Made by a program: the position numbers and the translations under genes. Shown here in pieces: positions 1 to 5,203 of a stretch of DNA of 7,052 nucleotides (its first letter is position 1; each line of letters begins with the position of its first letter). Under the pieces are notes generated by a model, which worked only from the letters and a program-made list of their open reading frames with translations, made no database searches and was not told the origin of the DNA. The DNA comes from Spirochaetaceae bacterium (GTDB lineage Bacteria > Spirochaetota > Spirochaetia > Treponematales > Breznakiellaceae), in the NCBI GenBank assembly GCA_031269165.1, contig JAISZQ010000313.1:1-7052 (forward strand). Direction: 5' to 3'.

Positions 1-31
1 CCGCCAGCCGGGCCAGCTCTTTCGCGCTCAT
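1..31 (-). CDS. 5' end of an unidentified leftward gene (partial)
   Basis: Only the first codons are in the window. Read leftward from 31 they give MSAKELARLA, and the frame runs off the left edge. An in-frame ATG at 43 would add MKYT, but the AGGAGG motif (complement of 44-49) abuts that ATG with no spacer, so the ATG at 31, with a 12-nt spacer, is the better start. An in-frame TAA at 53-55 rules out anything further upstream. The short peptide resembles the start of helix-turn-helix regulators (for example LacI-type 'DVARLAG' N-termini). Ten residues are too few to assign a family. The gene is divergent from the glycosyltransferase. Confidence 0.5.
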   Translation of the reverse strand, partial: MSAKELARLA

Positions 32-61
32 CGTATATTTCATCCTCCTATCTTATCCGAG

Positions 62-99
62 GGGGGTGAACGATTCCCTCGTTAGTTTAGGGGGTGAAC
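62..99. repeat. Pair of direct 10-mers in the divergent intergenic region
   Basis: GGGGGTGAAC occurs at 62-71 and again at 90-99, 28 bp start to start. It lies between the leftward gene at 1-31 and the rightward glycosyltransferase promoter. Exact repeated decamers in a divergent spacer are compatible with a regulator's half-sites, but this is inference from position only. A duplication scar is the simple alternative. Confidence 0.4.
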
Positions 100-126
100 T
101 TATCACTTATTAACGACACTCCTTCC

Positions 127-156
127 TTGACAAATTCGCGTTTTTATGATAGTAAT
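127..156 (+). promoter_or_regulatory. Candidate sigma70 promoter of the glycosyltransferase gene
   Basis: A perfect -35 box TTGACA lies at 127-132. The -10 box is less clear: AGTAAT at 151-156 matches 4 of 6 positions with an 18-bp spacer. The better hexamer TATGAT at 145-150 is only 12 bp away and too close. The -35 element and the AT-rich stretch make a promoter here likely, but the exact -10 is uncertain. Confidence 0.45.
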
Positions 157-201
157 AGAGTAATGAGCCGAGAACGTTATGGTGCCGCGTTAGGCTTTGT
201 T

Positions 202-209
202 AAGGAGGT
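202..209 (+). promoter_or_regulatory. Shine-Dalgarno sequence fixing a TTG start
   Basis: AAGGAGGT is a full complement to the 16S rRNA 3' end. It lies 6 nt before TTG at 216 and is the evidence for this non-ATG start. No other start in the frame has such a site. Confidence 0.85.
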
Positions 210-215
210 AACCCC

Positions 216-1358
216 TTGAGCAACATTCCTCCCCATTCTCAAAACGTACTGGTCTGTGTTCCAACTTACAACGAAGCCGAGAACATCGGGCCCTTCATTG
301 ACGCCGTTTTTGAACACGCGCCGTCCGAGGTCCATGTCCTTGTCATTGATGATAATTCCCCCGATGGTACGGCGCAAATCGTCGAAAAAATCCAGAAAAA
401 TTATCCTGAAAGACTGCATCTCTTAAACCGTCCCGGCAAACAGGGACTTGCGGCGGCGTACCTTGCCGCCTTTGCGTGGGGGCTTGCGAAGGGCTACGAC
501 ATTTTCCTTGAAATGGACGCGGACTTTTCCCATAATCCCGCATACATTCCCGTGATGCTTGCGGAAATTGAAACCCATGATGTCGTAATCGGTTCGCGGA
601 ACATAAAGGGCGGGGGCGTTGAGGGCTGGACGTTTTTACGGAACGTTGTCTCAAAAGGCGGCTCGCTCTATGCCCGCGCTGTGCTGGGCTGTCCCGTAAA
701 AGACTTAACCGGCGGCTTCAATATGTGGACCAAAGCGGCGCTTGAAAAAATCGGGCTTGCGAACATCATTTCGAAGGGCTATTCGTTTCAGGTCGAGATG
801 AAATACCGCGCCCATATAGCGGGTTGCCGCATAAAAGAAATCCCGATCATTTTTCCCGACCGGAAATTCGGCGCATCGAAAATGTCCAAGAAAATATTTT
901 TCGAAGCACTGGTAAACATCTGGAAAATTAAATTTGTCGCGGGAAGCGGCACCGCATTTACCCAGTTTGTCAAGTTTTCATTGACCGGCGGGCTTGGCAC
1001 GGTAACAAATCTCGTCATCTTTTTCCTCTGTGCCGACATAGCGGGACTGCATGAAATCCTGGTAAGCGTGTGCTGTTTTCTGGTCGCGGCGACACAAAAC
1101 TATATCATCAACCACAAATGGTCTTTTAAGCAAAACACGGAAAACGAATCGTTGTCCCTGAAAAAGTGGCTGCAATTTATCGCCGCATCCCTTTTAGGAC
1201 TTGTGGTAAATATTGCGGTAATGACGTTTGTTCTCAAAAATTTTGCCTTGCCTTATAAGTTTATCGCCCAAGCCTGTGGAATTGCGGCGGGCATGATAAT
1301 CAATTTTACGCTTTCCAAATTGTTTGTGTGGAAGAAAAAGCATGACGGCAGACCATAA
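216..1358 (+). CDS. Dolichyl-phosphate-mannose-synthase-like GT2 glycosyltransferase fused to a GtrA membrane domain
   Basis: A 380-residue inner-membrane enzyme predicted to move a sugar from a nucleotide donor to polyprenyl phosphate, making a lipid-linked sugar for envelope polysaccharide or glycoprotein synthesis. The GT2 domain covers about residues 10-240. It has the N-terminal strand VLVCVPTYNEAENI (11-24), DDNSPDGT (45-52), the metal-binding DAD (101-103) followed by FSHNP, and FGASKM (218-223), all typical of the DPM1 subgroup. Residues 249-373 form a four-helix GtrA domain with NHKWSF (299-304) and NFTLSKLFVW (363-372). GtrA proteins are thought to help flip or anchor the lipid-linked sugar. 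The TTG start is chosen for its perfect ribosome binding site. DPM1-GtrA fusions are common in bacteria, so the architecture is normal. The donor sugar (mannose, glucose or other) cannot be read from the sequence. The gene appears monocistronic. Confidence 0.92.
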   Translation: MSNIPPHSQNVLVCVPTYNEAENIGPFIDAVFEHAPSEVHVLVIDDNSPDGTAQIVEKIQKNYPERLHLLNRPGKQGLAAAYLAAFAWGLAKGYDIFLEMDADFSHNPAYIPVMLAEIETHDVVIGSRNIKGGGVEGWTFLRNVVSKGGSLYARAVLGCPVKDLTGGFNMWTKAALEKIGLANIISKGYSFQVEMKYRAHIAGCRIKEIPIIFPDRKFGASKMSKKIFFEALVNIWKIKFVAGSGTAFTQFVKFSLTGGLGTVTNLVIFFLCADIAGLHEILVSVCCFLVAATQNYIINHKWSFKQNTENESLSLKKWLQFIAASLLGLVVNIAVMTFVLKNFALPYKFIAQACGIAAGMIINFTLSKLFVWKKKHDGRP

Positions 1359-1450
1359 AAAATCCGGTGAATCTGCGAACCTCTTCATCTGTCCGTGATC
1401 CGGTTGCGGTTAACGCGATTGTCCAGACAATGCGCTGTCCTCTTGCGCGA

Positions 1451-1643
1451 TGCCTCAAAACAAAACCTAGCCGAAATTAAGTCTAAATCCTGTATAGACA
1501 TAGACTTAAATTATGCTTGTTTACGATTCCTGGCGGCTTTTAACCTCTGCGTAACTCTTTATCCTGCTTAGGCTTAACGCCTTGTCCAACTTCTTGCCAT
1601 ACAATAACTTAGAGCATTTGGGCTAGATTTTAGTTTTGAGGCA
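1451..1643. mobile_element. MITE-like 193-bp non-coding element with terminal inverted repeats
   Basis: The ends 1451-1472 and 1621-1643 are inverted copies. Both begin TGCCTCAAAAC and end CTAGCC, with one gap and one mismatch over 23 positions. The interior is AT-rich and non-coding. It carries a perfect 9-bp stem (TTAAGTCTA at 1477-1485, TAGACTTAA at 1501-1509) around a 15-nt loop. Short size, matched ends and no ORF fit a miniature inverted-repeat element or a large dispersed palindrome. No target-site duplication is obvious. It separates the glycosyltransferase gene from the promoter of the next operon. The outer bases resemble the CTGTTCCAAAAC repeats found further right. Confidence 0.55.
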
Positions 1644-1686
1644 CAGGCCCTTTTCGGTAACATTTTTCATGAGGCAACGCCCCCTC

Positions 1687-1715
1687 TTGACAAGTTTCGA
1701 CGGCGCATGTATAAT
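1687..1715 (+). promoter_or_regulatory. Perfect-consensus sigma70 promoter for the small ribosomal protein gene and dxs
   Basis: TTGACA (1687-1692), a 17-bp spacer and TATAAT (1710-1715) match the housekeeping consensus at all 12 positions with ideal spacing. Transcription should start near 1722, leaving a short leader before the ribosome binding site at 1733. Such a site predicts strong constitutive expression, as expected for a ribosomal protein gene. This is the clearest regulatory signal in the window. Confidence 0.9.
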
Positions 1716-1732
1716 GCTTTCACTTTATTATC

Positions 1733-1740
1733 AAGGAGAG
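1733..1740 (+). promoter_or_regulatory. Ribosome binding site setting the GTG start at 1747
   Basis: AAGGAGAG lies 6 nt before GTG 1747. It singles out the 29-codon frame and argues against the longer in-frame ORF that opens at 1636, upstream of the promoter. Confidence 0.8.
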
Positions 1741-1746
1741 TTAACT

Positions 1747-1836
1747 GTGCCCTGCGGAAGAAAGCGCAAACTACAAAAAATTGCTACTCACAAACGTAAA
1801 AAAAAGCTCAGAAAAAACCGGCATAAGCACAAATAG
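1747..1836 (+). CDS. Small basic AURKAIP1/COX24-domain protein (mS38/bS22-like ribosomal protein)
   Basis: A 29-residue protein from GTG to TAG. It starts MPCGRKRKLQK, continues through IATHKRKKKLRKNRHK and ends HK. About half of the residues are Lys, Arg or His, and there are no acidic residues. This is the pattern of the bacterial AURKAIP1/COX24 family, short proteins related to mitochondrial small-subunit protein mS38 and mycobacterial bS22, which sits in rRNA near the decoding region. By analogy it should bind 16S rRNA in the 30S subunit. The start is fixed by AAGGAGAG six nucleotides upstream and by the perfect promoter just before it. The gene is first in an apparent operon with dxs: its last 56 nt overlap the longest possible dxs frame, or its stop lies 7 nt before the alternative dxs start. 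Genes this short are easily missed. Family assignment is by motif recognition, not by search. Confidence 0.82.
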   Translation: MPCGRKRKLQKIATHKRKKKLRKNRHKHK

Positions 1837-1843
1837 CCGTCTT

Positions 1844-3799
1844 TTGCCGTTTATCCACGGCCCGTCTGACCTGAAAAATCTGGATTTCTCGCAACTTGAT
1901 GCTCTGGCCGCCGAGATTCGGGAGGTGATTGTCGAAACGGTGACGCGAAACGGGGGGCATCTTGCGTCCAATCTCGGCGTGGTTGAGTTGACGATCGCGG
2001 TTCACCGGGTTTTTGACTCGCCTGACGACAAAATTGTCTGGGATGTCGGTCACCAGTGTTACGCGCACAAGCTACTCACCGGCAGGGCGGAACGTTTCGC
2101 GACTCTGCGGCAAAAGGACGGGCTGTCCGGTTTTCCCAAGCGGAGTGAAAGTGTTCACGACGTGTTCGGCGTGGGTCATGCTTCGACATCGATTTCGGCG
2201 GCGCTCGGCTTGCTTGCGGGGGAACGGCAACGGGGGCGGGACGCTCGTGCGGTCGCGGTCATCGGGGACGGGGCGCTTACCGGCGGGCTTGCCTATGAAG
2301 CCTTGTCCCATGCGGGGCAACTGGAACTGCCGCTCATCGTTATCCTCAACGACAACCGGATGTCTATCGAGCCGAACGTCGGTTCTCTTTCCCGCTATCT
2401 CTCCCGCCTTTCCATGAAGTCGTACTACCAGACGTTCCGCCGTACTATCGACCGCACGGTGAAGAAGATCCCGCGTATCGGTGATTGGGTGTTTAACGGC
2501 ATTGTCCGGCTGAAACGCGCGGTGAAGGCGGTGTTTTACACGGATAACTTCTTTGTGGATCTGGGGTTTGAGTATGTCGGCCCGGTTGACGGCCACAATA
2601 TCCGGCGGCTGGAAGAGGTCTTGCGGGATGTTCGCGCCCATGAACGGCCCGTGGTGGTACACGTGATAACCCGCAAAGGCAAGGGCGACGATAAGGCGGA
2701 GAACGATCCGAGCGCGTTCCACGGTGTCGAGGGGGTGCCGCGTTCTCATGCGAAAGTATCTGCGAATACTTCCCCAGATACTTCCGCGGACAGTCCCGGC
2801 AACGTGTTCGCGGGAACCTTTACCCAAGCGTTTGCGTCCGCGATAACGCACGTCGCCCGGCGGGACAGCCGTGTCGCGGCGATAACGGCGGCGATGGAAA
2901 AAGGCGCGGGACTTTCTTCCTTTAAGAAGGAATTCCCCGGCCGCTTCTTCGACGTGGGGATTGCCGAGGAACACGCCGTCACTTTTGCCGCCGGTCTTGC
3001 CGCCGCCGGAATGAGGCCTGTGGTCGCCGTCTACTCGACCTTCATGCAGCGGGCCGTCGACCAGGTGATCCACGACGTTGCCCTGCAAAACCTTCCGGTC
3101 ATCTTTGCGGTAGACCGGGCGGGCTTTGTTGGCGGAGACGGCGAGACCCACCAGGGCCTCTTCGACGTGAGCCTCTTTCGCGCTGTCCCGAACGTGAGCA
3201 TCCTCTGTCCGGCGACCGGCGCTGAACTTGCCCTGATGCTGGACTGGGCTCTTGCCCAAAACGGACCGGTTCTCATCCGTTATCCCAAAGCCGAGGCAAT
3301 CTACGAGGAAACGTGTCCCCCGCTTGAAACCGGACGCGGCGTCTACCGTCATCAAGGCGGGGCCGCAACCCCGGACGGCGCGGGAGACTCCGGAGGAAAT
3401 TCCCCGGCGGATAGGCGTGCGGATATATGCATCGCGTTTTCAGGCGGCCTTCTGGAAGAAGCGGACGGCGCGGCCCGTATTCTCCAAGAACGCGGCGTCC
3501 CCTGCGCCCTCTACAACCTGCGTTTCCTCAAACCCGTGGACGAAGCCTTCCTCGGTGAACAGCTTGCCCGCTTCAACGTTTTTGTTGTCGCCGAAGAAGG
3601 CTATGCCTCGGGCAGTTTTACCGAGTTTGTCCAAGCCTTCGCGCACACCCACAGCTGTCCGGTAAAAATCGTCCCCCTCACCGCCCCCGCCGGATTCCCG
3701 CCTCAAGCAACCCGCGCCGAGCTTCTTGAGTCAGCAGGACTTTCCGCCCGACAGATAGCCGCCACCGCTTTTGCCGCCTTTGGCGGAATTGATAATTGA
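1844..3799 (+). CDS. dxs: 1-deoxy-D-xylulose-5-phosphate synthase
   Basis: Thiamine-diphosphate enzyme that condenses pyruvate and glyceraldehyde 3-phosphate to DXP with loss of CO2, the committed step of the cytosolic MEP isoprenoid pathway; DXP also feeds thiamine and pyridoxal synthesis. Numbered from TTG 1844 (651 aa) it shows the catalytic His of NGGH (H39), DVGHQ, the TPP motif GDG (141-143) with N169, the catalytic Glu of IAEEHAV (E375), R403 (MQRA), R425 (DRAG), D432 and H436 (GGDGETHQG) and R479 (RYP). The usual RYPRG is RYPKAEA here. It is slightly longer than typical Dxs (about 620-640 aa) because of a Ser/Thr/Pro linker (about 303-321) and a Gly/Asp-rich insertion (about 504-527) before the C-terminal domain. 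The start is uncertain: TTG 1781 would add 21 residues but lies inside the upstream gene. Neither start has a Shine-Dalgarno site. TTG 1844, 7 nt after the TAG of the small gene, aligns best with family N-termini and suggests translational coupling. Confidence 0.95.
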   Translation: MPFIHGPSDLKNLDFSQLDALAAEIREVIVETVTRNGGHLASNLGVVELTIAVHRVFDSPDDKIVWDVGHQCYAHKLLTGRAERFATLRQKDGLSGFPKRSESVHDVFGVGHASTSISAALGLLAGERQRGRDARAVAVIGDGALTGGLAYEALSHAGQLELPLIVILNDNRMSIEPNVGSLSRYLSRLSMKSYYQTFRRTIDRTVKKIPRIGDWVFNGIVRLKRAVKAVFYTDNFFVDLGFEYVGPVDGHNIRRLEEVLRDVRAHERPVVVHVITRKGKGDDKAENDPSAFHGVEGVPRSHAKVSANTSPDTSADSPGNVFAGTFTQAFASAITHVARRDSRVAAITAAMEKGAGLSSFKKEFPGRFFDVGIAEEHAVTFAAGLAAAGMRPVVAVYSTFMQRAVDQVIHDVALQNLPVIFAVDRAGFVGGDGETHQGLFDVSLFRAVPNVSILCPATGAELALMLDWALAQNGPVLIRYPKAEAIYEETCPPLETGRGVYRHQGGAATPDGAGDSGGNSPADRRADICIAFSGGLLEEADGAARILQERGVPCALYNLRFLKPVDEAFLGEQLARFNVFVVAEEGYASGSFTEFVQAFAHTHSCPVKIVPLTAPAGFPPQATRAELLESAGLSARQIAATAFAAFGGIDN

Positions 3800-3805
3800 T
3801 AATGG

Positions 3806-3861
3806 AGCCTGTTCCAAAACGAATTAACGGTGCGCTAACGCGCACGGTTTTGGAACAGGCT
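3806..3861. repeat. REP-like nested palindrome downstream of dxs
   Basis: AGCCTGTTCCAAAAC (3806-3820) pairs perfectly over 15 bp with 3847-3861. Inside it GTGCGC (3830-3835) pairs with GCGCAC (3840-3845) around a TAAC loop. The result is a two-tier hairpin starting 7 nt after the dxs stop. The outer arm shares CTGTTCCAAAAC with the palindrome at 4984-5016 and is close to the ends of the unit at 3960 and 5110, so it belongs to a local dispersed family. It could stabilise the dxs mRNA 3' end or assist termination. Confidence 0.7.
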
Positions 3862-3876
3862 TGAGCTGTTGCTCTT

Positions 3877-3907
3877 GGAAAAACCGGTCAAAGGTCCCGG
3901 TTTTTCC
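3877..3907. terminator. Probable bidirectional intrinsic terminator after dxs
   Basis: An 11-bp perfect stem, GGAAAAACCGG (3877-3887) with CCGGTTTTTCC (3897-3907), encloses a 9-nt loop. The A-tract, GC core and T-tract order is that of a bidirectional Rho-independent terminator: for the plus strand the CCGG core is followed by TTTTT. It lies about 80 nt after the dxs stop. The GC core is short, so strength is uncertain. Confidence 0.5.
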
Positions 3908-4011
3908 CTTAAATCTCGTAACCCGACATCATCCAAACTGTGGATAGAGCCTGGGGAGGCTGTTTCAAAACCTCACGCTACCCGTCTGCTACAGGCAGAC
4001 AGGGCCGACTT

Positions 4012-4185
4012 CTCCCAAGGCCATCAGCCAACGATAGCCCGCAATCGTTGACCGATGGCCCGCCGTCTTTGCCGTGAAACGGGGCTTTTCCCCCGGTTAG
4101 CCAGGCGGAAACGCGGAGGAGAACGTGAATTGGGGTGAAAAGGCGTTTCCGAACCCATCCCAGCCGAGCGGGGGCTGCCCCAAGT
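4012..4185 (-). repeat. Tail module, copy A (diverged direct repeat)
   Basis: This stretch is a diverged copy of 4361-4540. Shared blocks include the tail-coding segment, the TAA stop, TTCACGGCAAAG after the stop, and CAACGAT next to a GCGGG block. Read leftward it contains the tail relic (4097-4185) followed by its 3' flank. The flank holds a 17-bp imperfect inverted repeat (4019-4035 with 4044-4060, 15 of 17 matching, 8-nt loop). A smaller hairpin lies just outside (GTCTGC 3984-3989 with GCAGAC 3995-4000). Confidence 0.6.
4097..4185 (-). pseudogene. Frameshifted relic of the RAYT-like protein's C-terminal tail
   Basis: Read leftward from 4185 the frame gives TWGSPRSAGMGSETPF, matching residues 141-155 of the intact gene next door (WGSPRQAGLGSEAPF). 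One base is missing relative to the intact copy, in the T-run near 4135-4142. In the shifted frame the rest reads SPQFTFSSAFPPG and stops at TAA 4097-4099, exactly as the intact gene ends. Many differences between the copies are third-position changes, so the module was probably coding when duplicated. No start or N-terminal part of the gene is present here. Confidence 0.6.
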
Positions 4186-4360
4186 AGACGGGGACAGCCC
4201 TCAGCCGCCCTATTTGCGCGAAAACCGTCTCTCCGACGCCTTTTTTTCCGTTTTTCCTCGCCGTACGCCGCGTTTATCCGTGTTTCCCCGCCCCGGCACA
4301 CCGGAAACAGCCCGAAATTCGCCTCTTTTTCGCCTTTTTCCCTGTGGCGCGGGCAGACCT

Positions 4361-4540
4361 CTCCCCAAGTCCATCGTCCAACGATGACCCGCCATCTTTG
4401 GACGGCATTGCAGAGGCTCTCTGTAACACCACCTTTGCCGTGAAGCGGGGCGGTTAGCCGGGCGGAAACACGGAGGAAAACGTAAATTGGGGCGAAAAAG
4501 GCGCTTCCGACCCCAATCCGGCCTGGCGGGGGCTGCCCCA
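4361..4540 (-). repeat. Tail module, copy B (contains the 3' end of the RAYT-like gene)
   Basis: Counterpart of 4012-4185. It encodes residues 141-168 of the RAYT-like protein, its TAA stop (4454-4456) and about 90 nt of 3' flank, which includes a 33-nt insertion absent from copy A and a weaker version of the hairpin (TCCAACGAT with ATCTTTGGA). The 170 bp between the copies (4190-4360) is GC-rich with T-runs and holds no gene I can support. Confidence 0.6.
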
Positions 4541-4960
4541 AGATAACTTGTAGGTCATGCCCGCCGGTACCGGCTTAGCCGCCTCCGCCTCGACCGCATC
4601 CCAGTCAACTTCTCTCGCTTCAGGCGGCGGCTCCCCCGCCACAATCTCCGACCAGTACCGATCCCCCCAGACGTGTCCGGTTCGTCCCGTGCGGAAGTTG
4701 AACCGCACCGAGAACGTTTGTTTCAGCCACTGCATAATCTTGGGCAGTTTAAGCCCTTCAGCGGGCTTGATGTAAAACGAAAGCCACACCCCCTCGATCG
4801 CAAGCCCGCGCATCTCGAAGCCGAACTTCCCTTTCGCCTCGCGGAGCACGCGGTAGAAAAGCACCGCTGCCCACGCCAACTGGAACAAAGGCTCGCCGAC
4901 ATTAATCGCCGTCCGCACCTCGTACCAGACATCTTCTGCTAATTCTCTTGGTAACCGCAT
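4454..4960 (-). CDS. RAYT/Y1-transposase-like protein lacking the HUH catalytic motif
   Basis: A 168-residue protein with the fold signature of REP-associated tyrosine transposases (IS200-like Y1 superfamily). It has an N-terminal WYEVRTAINVGEPLF (12-26), a central strand leading to KPAEGLKLPKIMQWLKQTFSVRFN (65-88) and the family hallmark GRTGHVWGDRYWSEIV (92-107). In active relatives the strand before 'P.EGLSL' carries MPNHVHL; here the matching segment is EGVWLSFYI (56-64), so both metal-binding histidines are replaced by W59 and S61. The C-terminal YIHLNPV-type helix with the nucleophilic tyrosine is missing. In its place is a Pro/Glu/Ala-rich stretch and a tail (141-168) that also occurs as a relic at 4097-4185. 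DNA cleavage is therefore unlikely; REP-hairpin binding remains possible. The start at ATG 4960 is supported by AGGAG 5 nt upstream. An in-frame start at 5062 would run through the palindrome. The gene sits alone inside a repeat-bounded unit. Confidence 0.75.
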   Translation of the reverse strand: MRLPRELAEDVWYEVRTAINVGEPLFQLAWAAVLFYRVLREAKGKFGFEMRGLAIEGVWLSFYIKPAEGLKLPKIMQWLKQTFSVRFNFRTGRTGHVWGDRYWSEIVAGEPPPEAREVDWDAVEAEAAKPVPAGMTYKLSWGSPRQAGLGSEAPFSPQFTFSSVFPPG

Positions 4961-4965
4961 AGAAA

Positions 4966-4970
4966 CTCCT
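4966..4970 (-). promoter_or_regulatory. Ribosome binding site of the RAYT-like gene
   Basis: AGGAG on the minus strand, 5 nt before ATG 4960. It decides between this start and the upstream in-frame ATG at 5062. A minus-strand TATTAT at about 4973-4978 could be a -10 box, but I see no good -35 partner. Confidence 0.7.
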
Positions 4971-4983
4971 GTATAATAGACGG

Positions 4984-5016
4984 GGCTGTTCCAAAACCTC
5001 ACGTTGTGGAACAGCC
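4984..5016. repeat. REP-like palindrome in the leader of the RAYT-like gene
   Basis: GGCTGTTCCA (4984-4993) pairs perfectly with TGGAACAGCC (5007-5016). After one mismatch AAC pairs with GTT, leaving a short CTCAC loop. It lies 24 nt upstream of the RAYT-like start codon. The left half matches the unit's left end at 3958-3979 in 20 of 22 positions and shares its core with the hairpin after dxs. RAYT proteins bind hairpins of this kind near their own genes, so this is the best candidate cognate site and possibly an autoregulatory one. Confidence 0.65.
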
Positions 5017-5203
5017 TTGTACCCTCTATTAAGGCGTTGAGGTGCTGTTTTGCTTTAATCAAACGCGAAAAAAGCGTGAAAAAGGCGAAAAAATTTAGGT
5101 TTTGAAACAGGCTTTGTACGTTGCGGCGCGTACAGGCCCTGTTTGGTGTCTATGCCCCGGAACGAGGCTGGTTTGGCCCTGCAATCCGGTACCGGAACGG
5201 CCC

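Larger units (their letters stand above)
3960..5110 (-). mobile_element. REPtron-like 1.15-kb unit carrying a degenerate RAYT-like gene
   Basis: CTGTTTCAAAACCT at 3960-3973 is repeated exactly inverted at 5097-5110. The left end, read from 3958, also recurs as a direct copy at 4984-5005 (20 of 22 positions), inside a palindrome upstream of the enclosed gene. Within the boundaries are one leftward RAYT-like gene (4454-4960), two diverged copies of a roughly 180-bp tail module (4012-4185 and 4361-4540) and a GC-rich stretch (4190-4360) with no credible gene. The arrangement resembles a RAYT gene with its cognate REP palindromes. The boundaries are inferred from the repeats and no target duplication was identified. 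The encoded protein lacks catalytic residues, so any mobility would need help in trans. Confidence 0.55.

Noticed and set aside
1415..1435. Hairpin after the glycosyltransferase gene as a terminator
   Set aside because: ATTGTC/GACAAT has only a 2-nt loop, a bulge is needed to extend it, and no T-run follows. It is too weak to call.
1636..1746. N-terminal extension of the small basic protein back to 1636
   Set aside because: It would begin upstream of the perfect promoter, and the family begins at the MPxG-type sequence that starts at GTG 1747.
2072..3355. Long 427-codon open frame on the minus strand opposite dxs
   Set aside because: It is a shadow of GC-rich dxs codons. The plus-strand frame has all Dxs catalytic motifs, and the antisense product shows no recognisable domain.
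4135..4443. 102-codon plus-strand ORF between the tail modules
   Set aside because: It is Arg/Pro/Ser-rich with no ribosome binding site and is antisense to the tail relic. It is most likely spurious.
3978..4541. 187-codon minus-strand ORF across the tail modules
   Set aside because: It is out of frame with the recognisable tail peptide in copy B, is highly basic and low in complexity, and spans a repeat with hairpins. It starts inside the RAYT-like gene without a ribosome binding site.
4961..5062. 34-codon N-terminal extension of the RAYT-like frame to an ATG at 5062
   Set aside because: It runs through the REP-like palindrome and lacks a ribosome binding site, whereas ATG 4960 has AGGAG at good spacing.
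5185..5196. 12-bp perfect palindrome TCCGGTACCGGA
   Set aside because: It is isolated, with no second copy and no promoter or gene context, so chance is a sufficient explanation.
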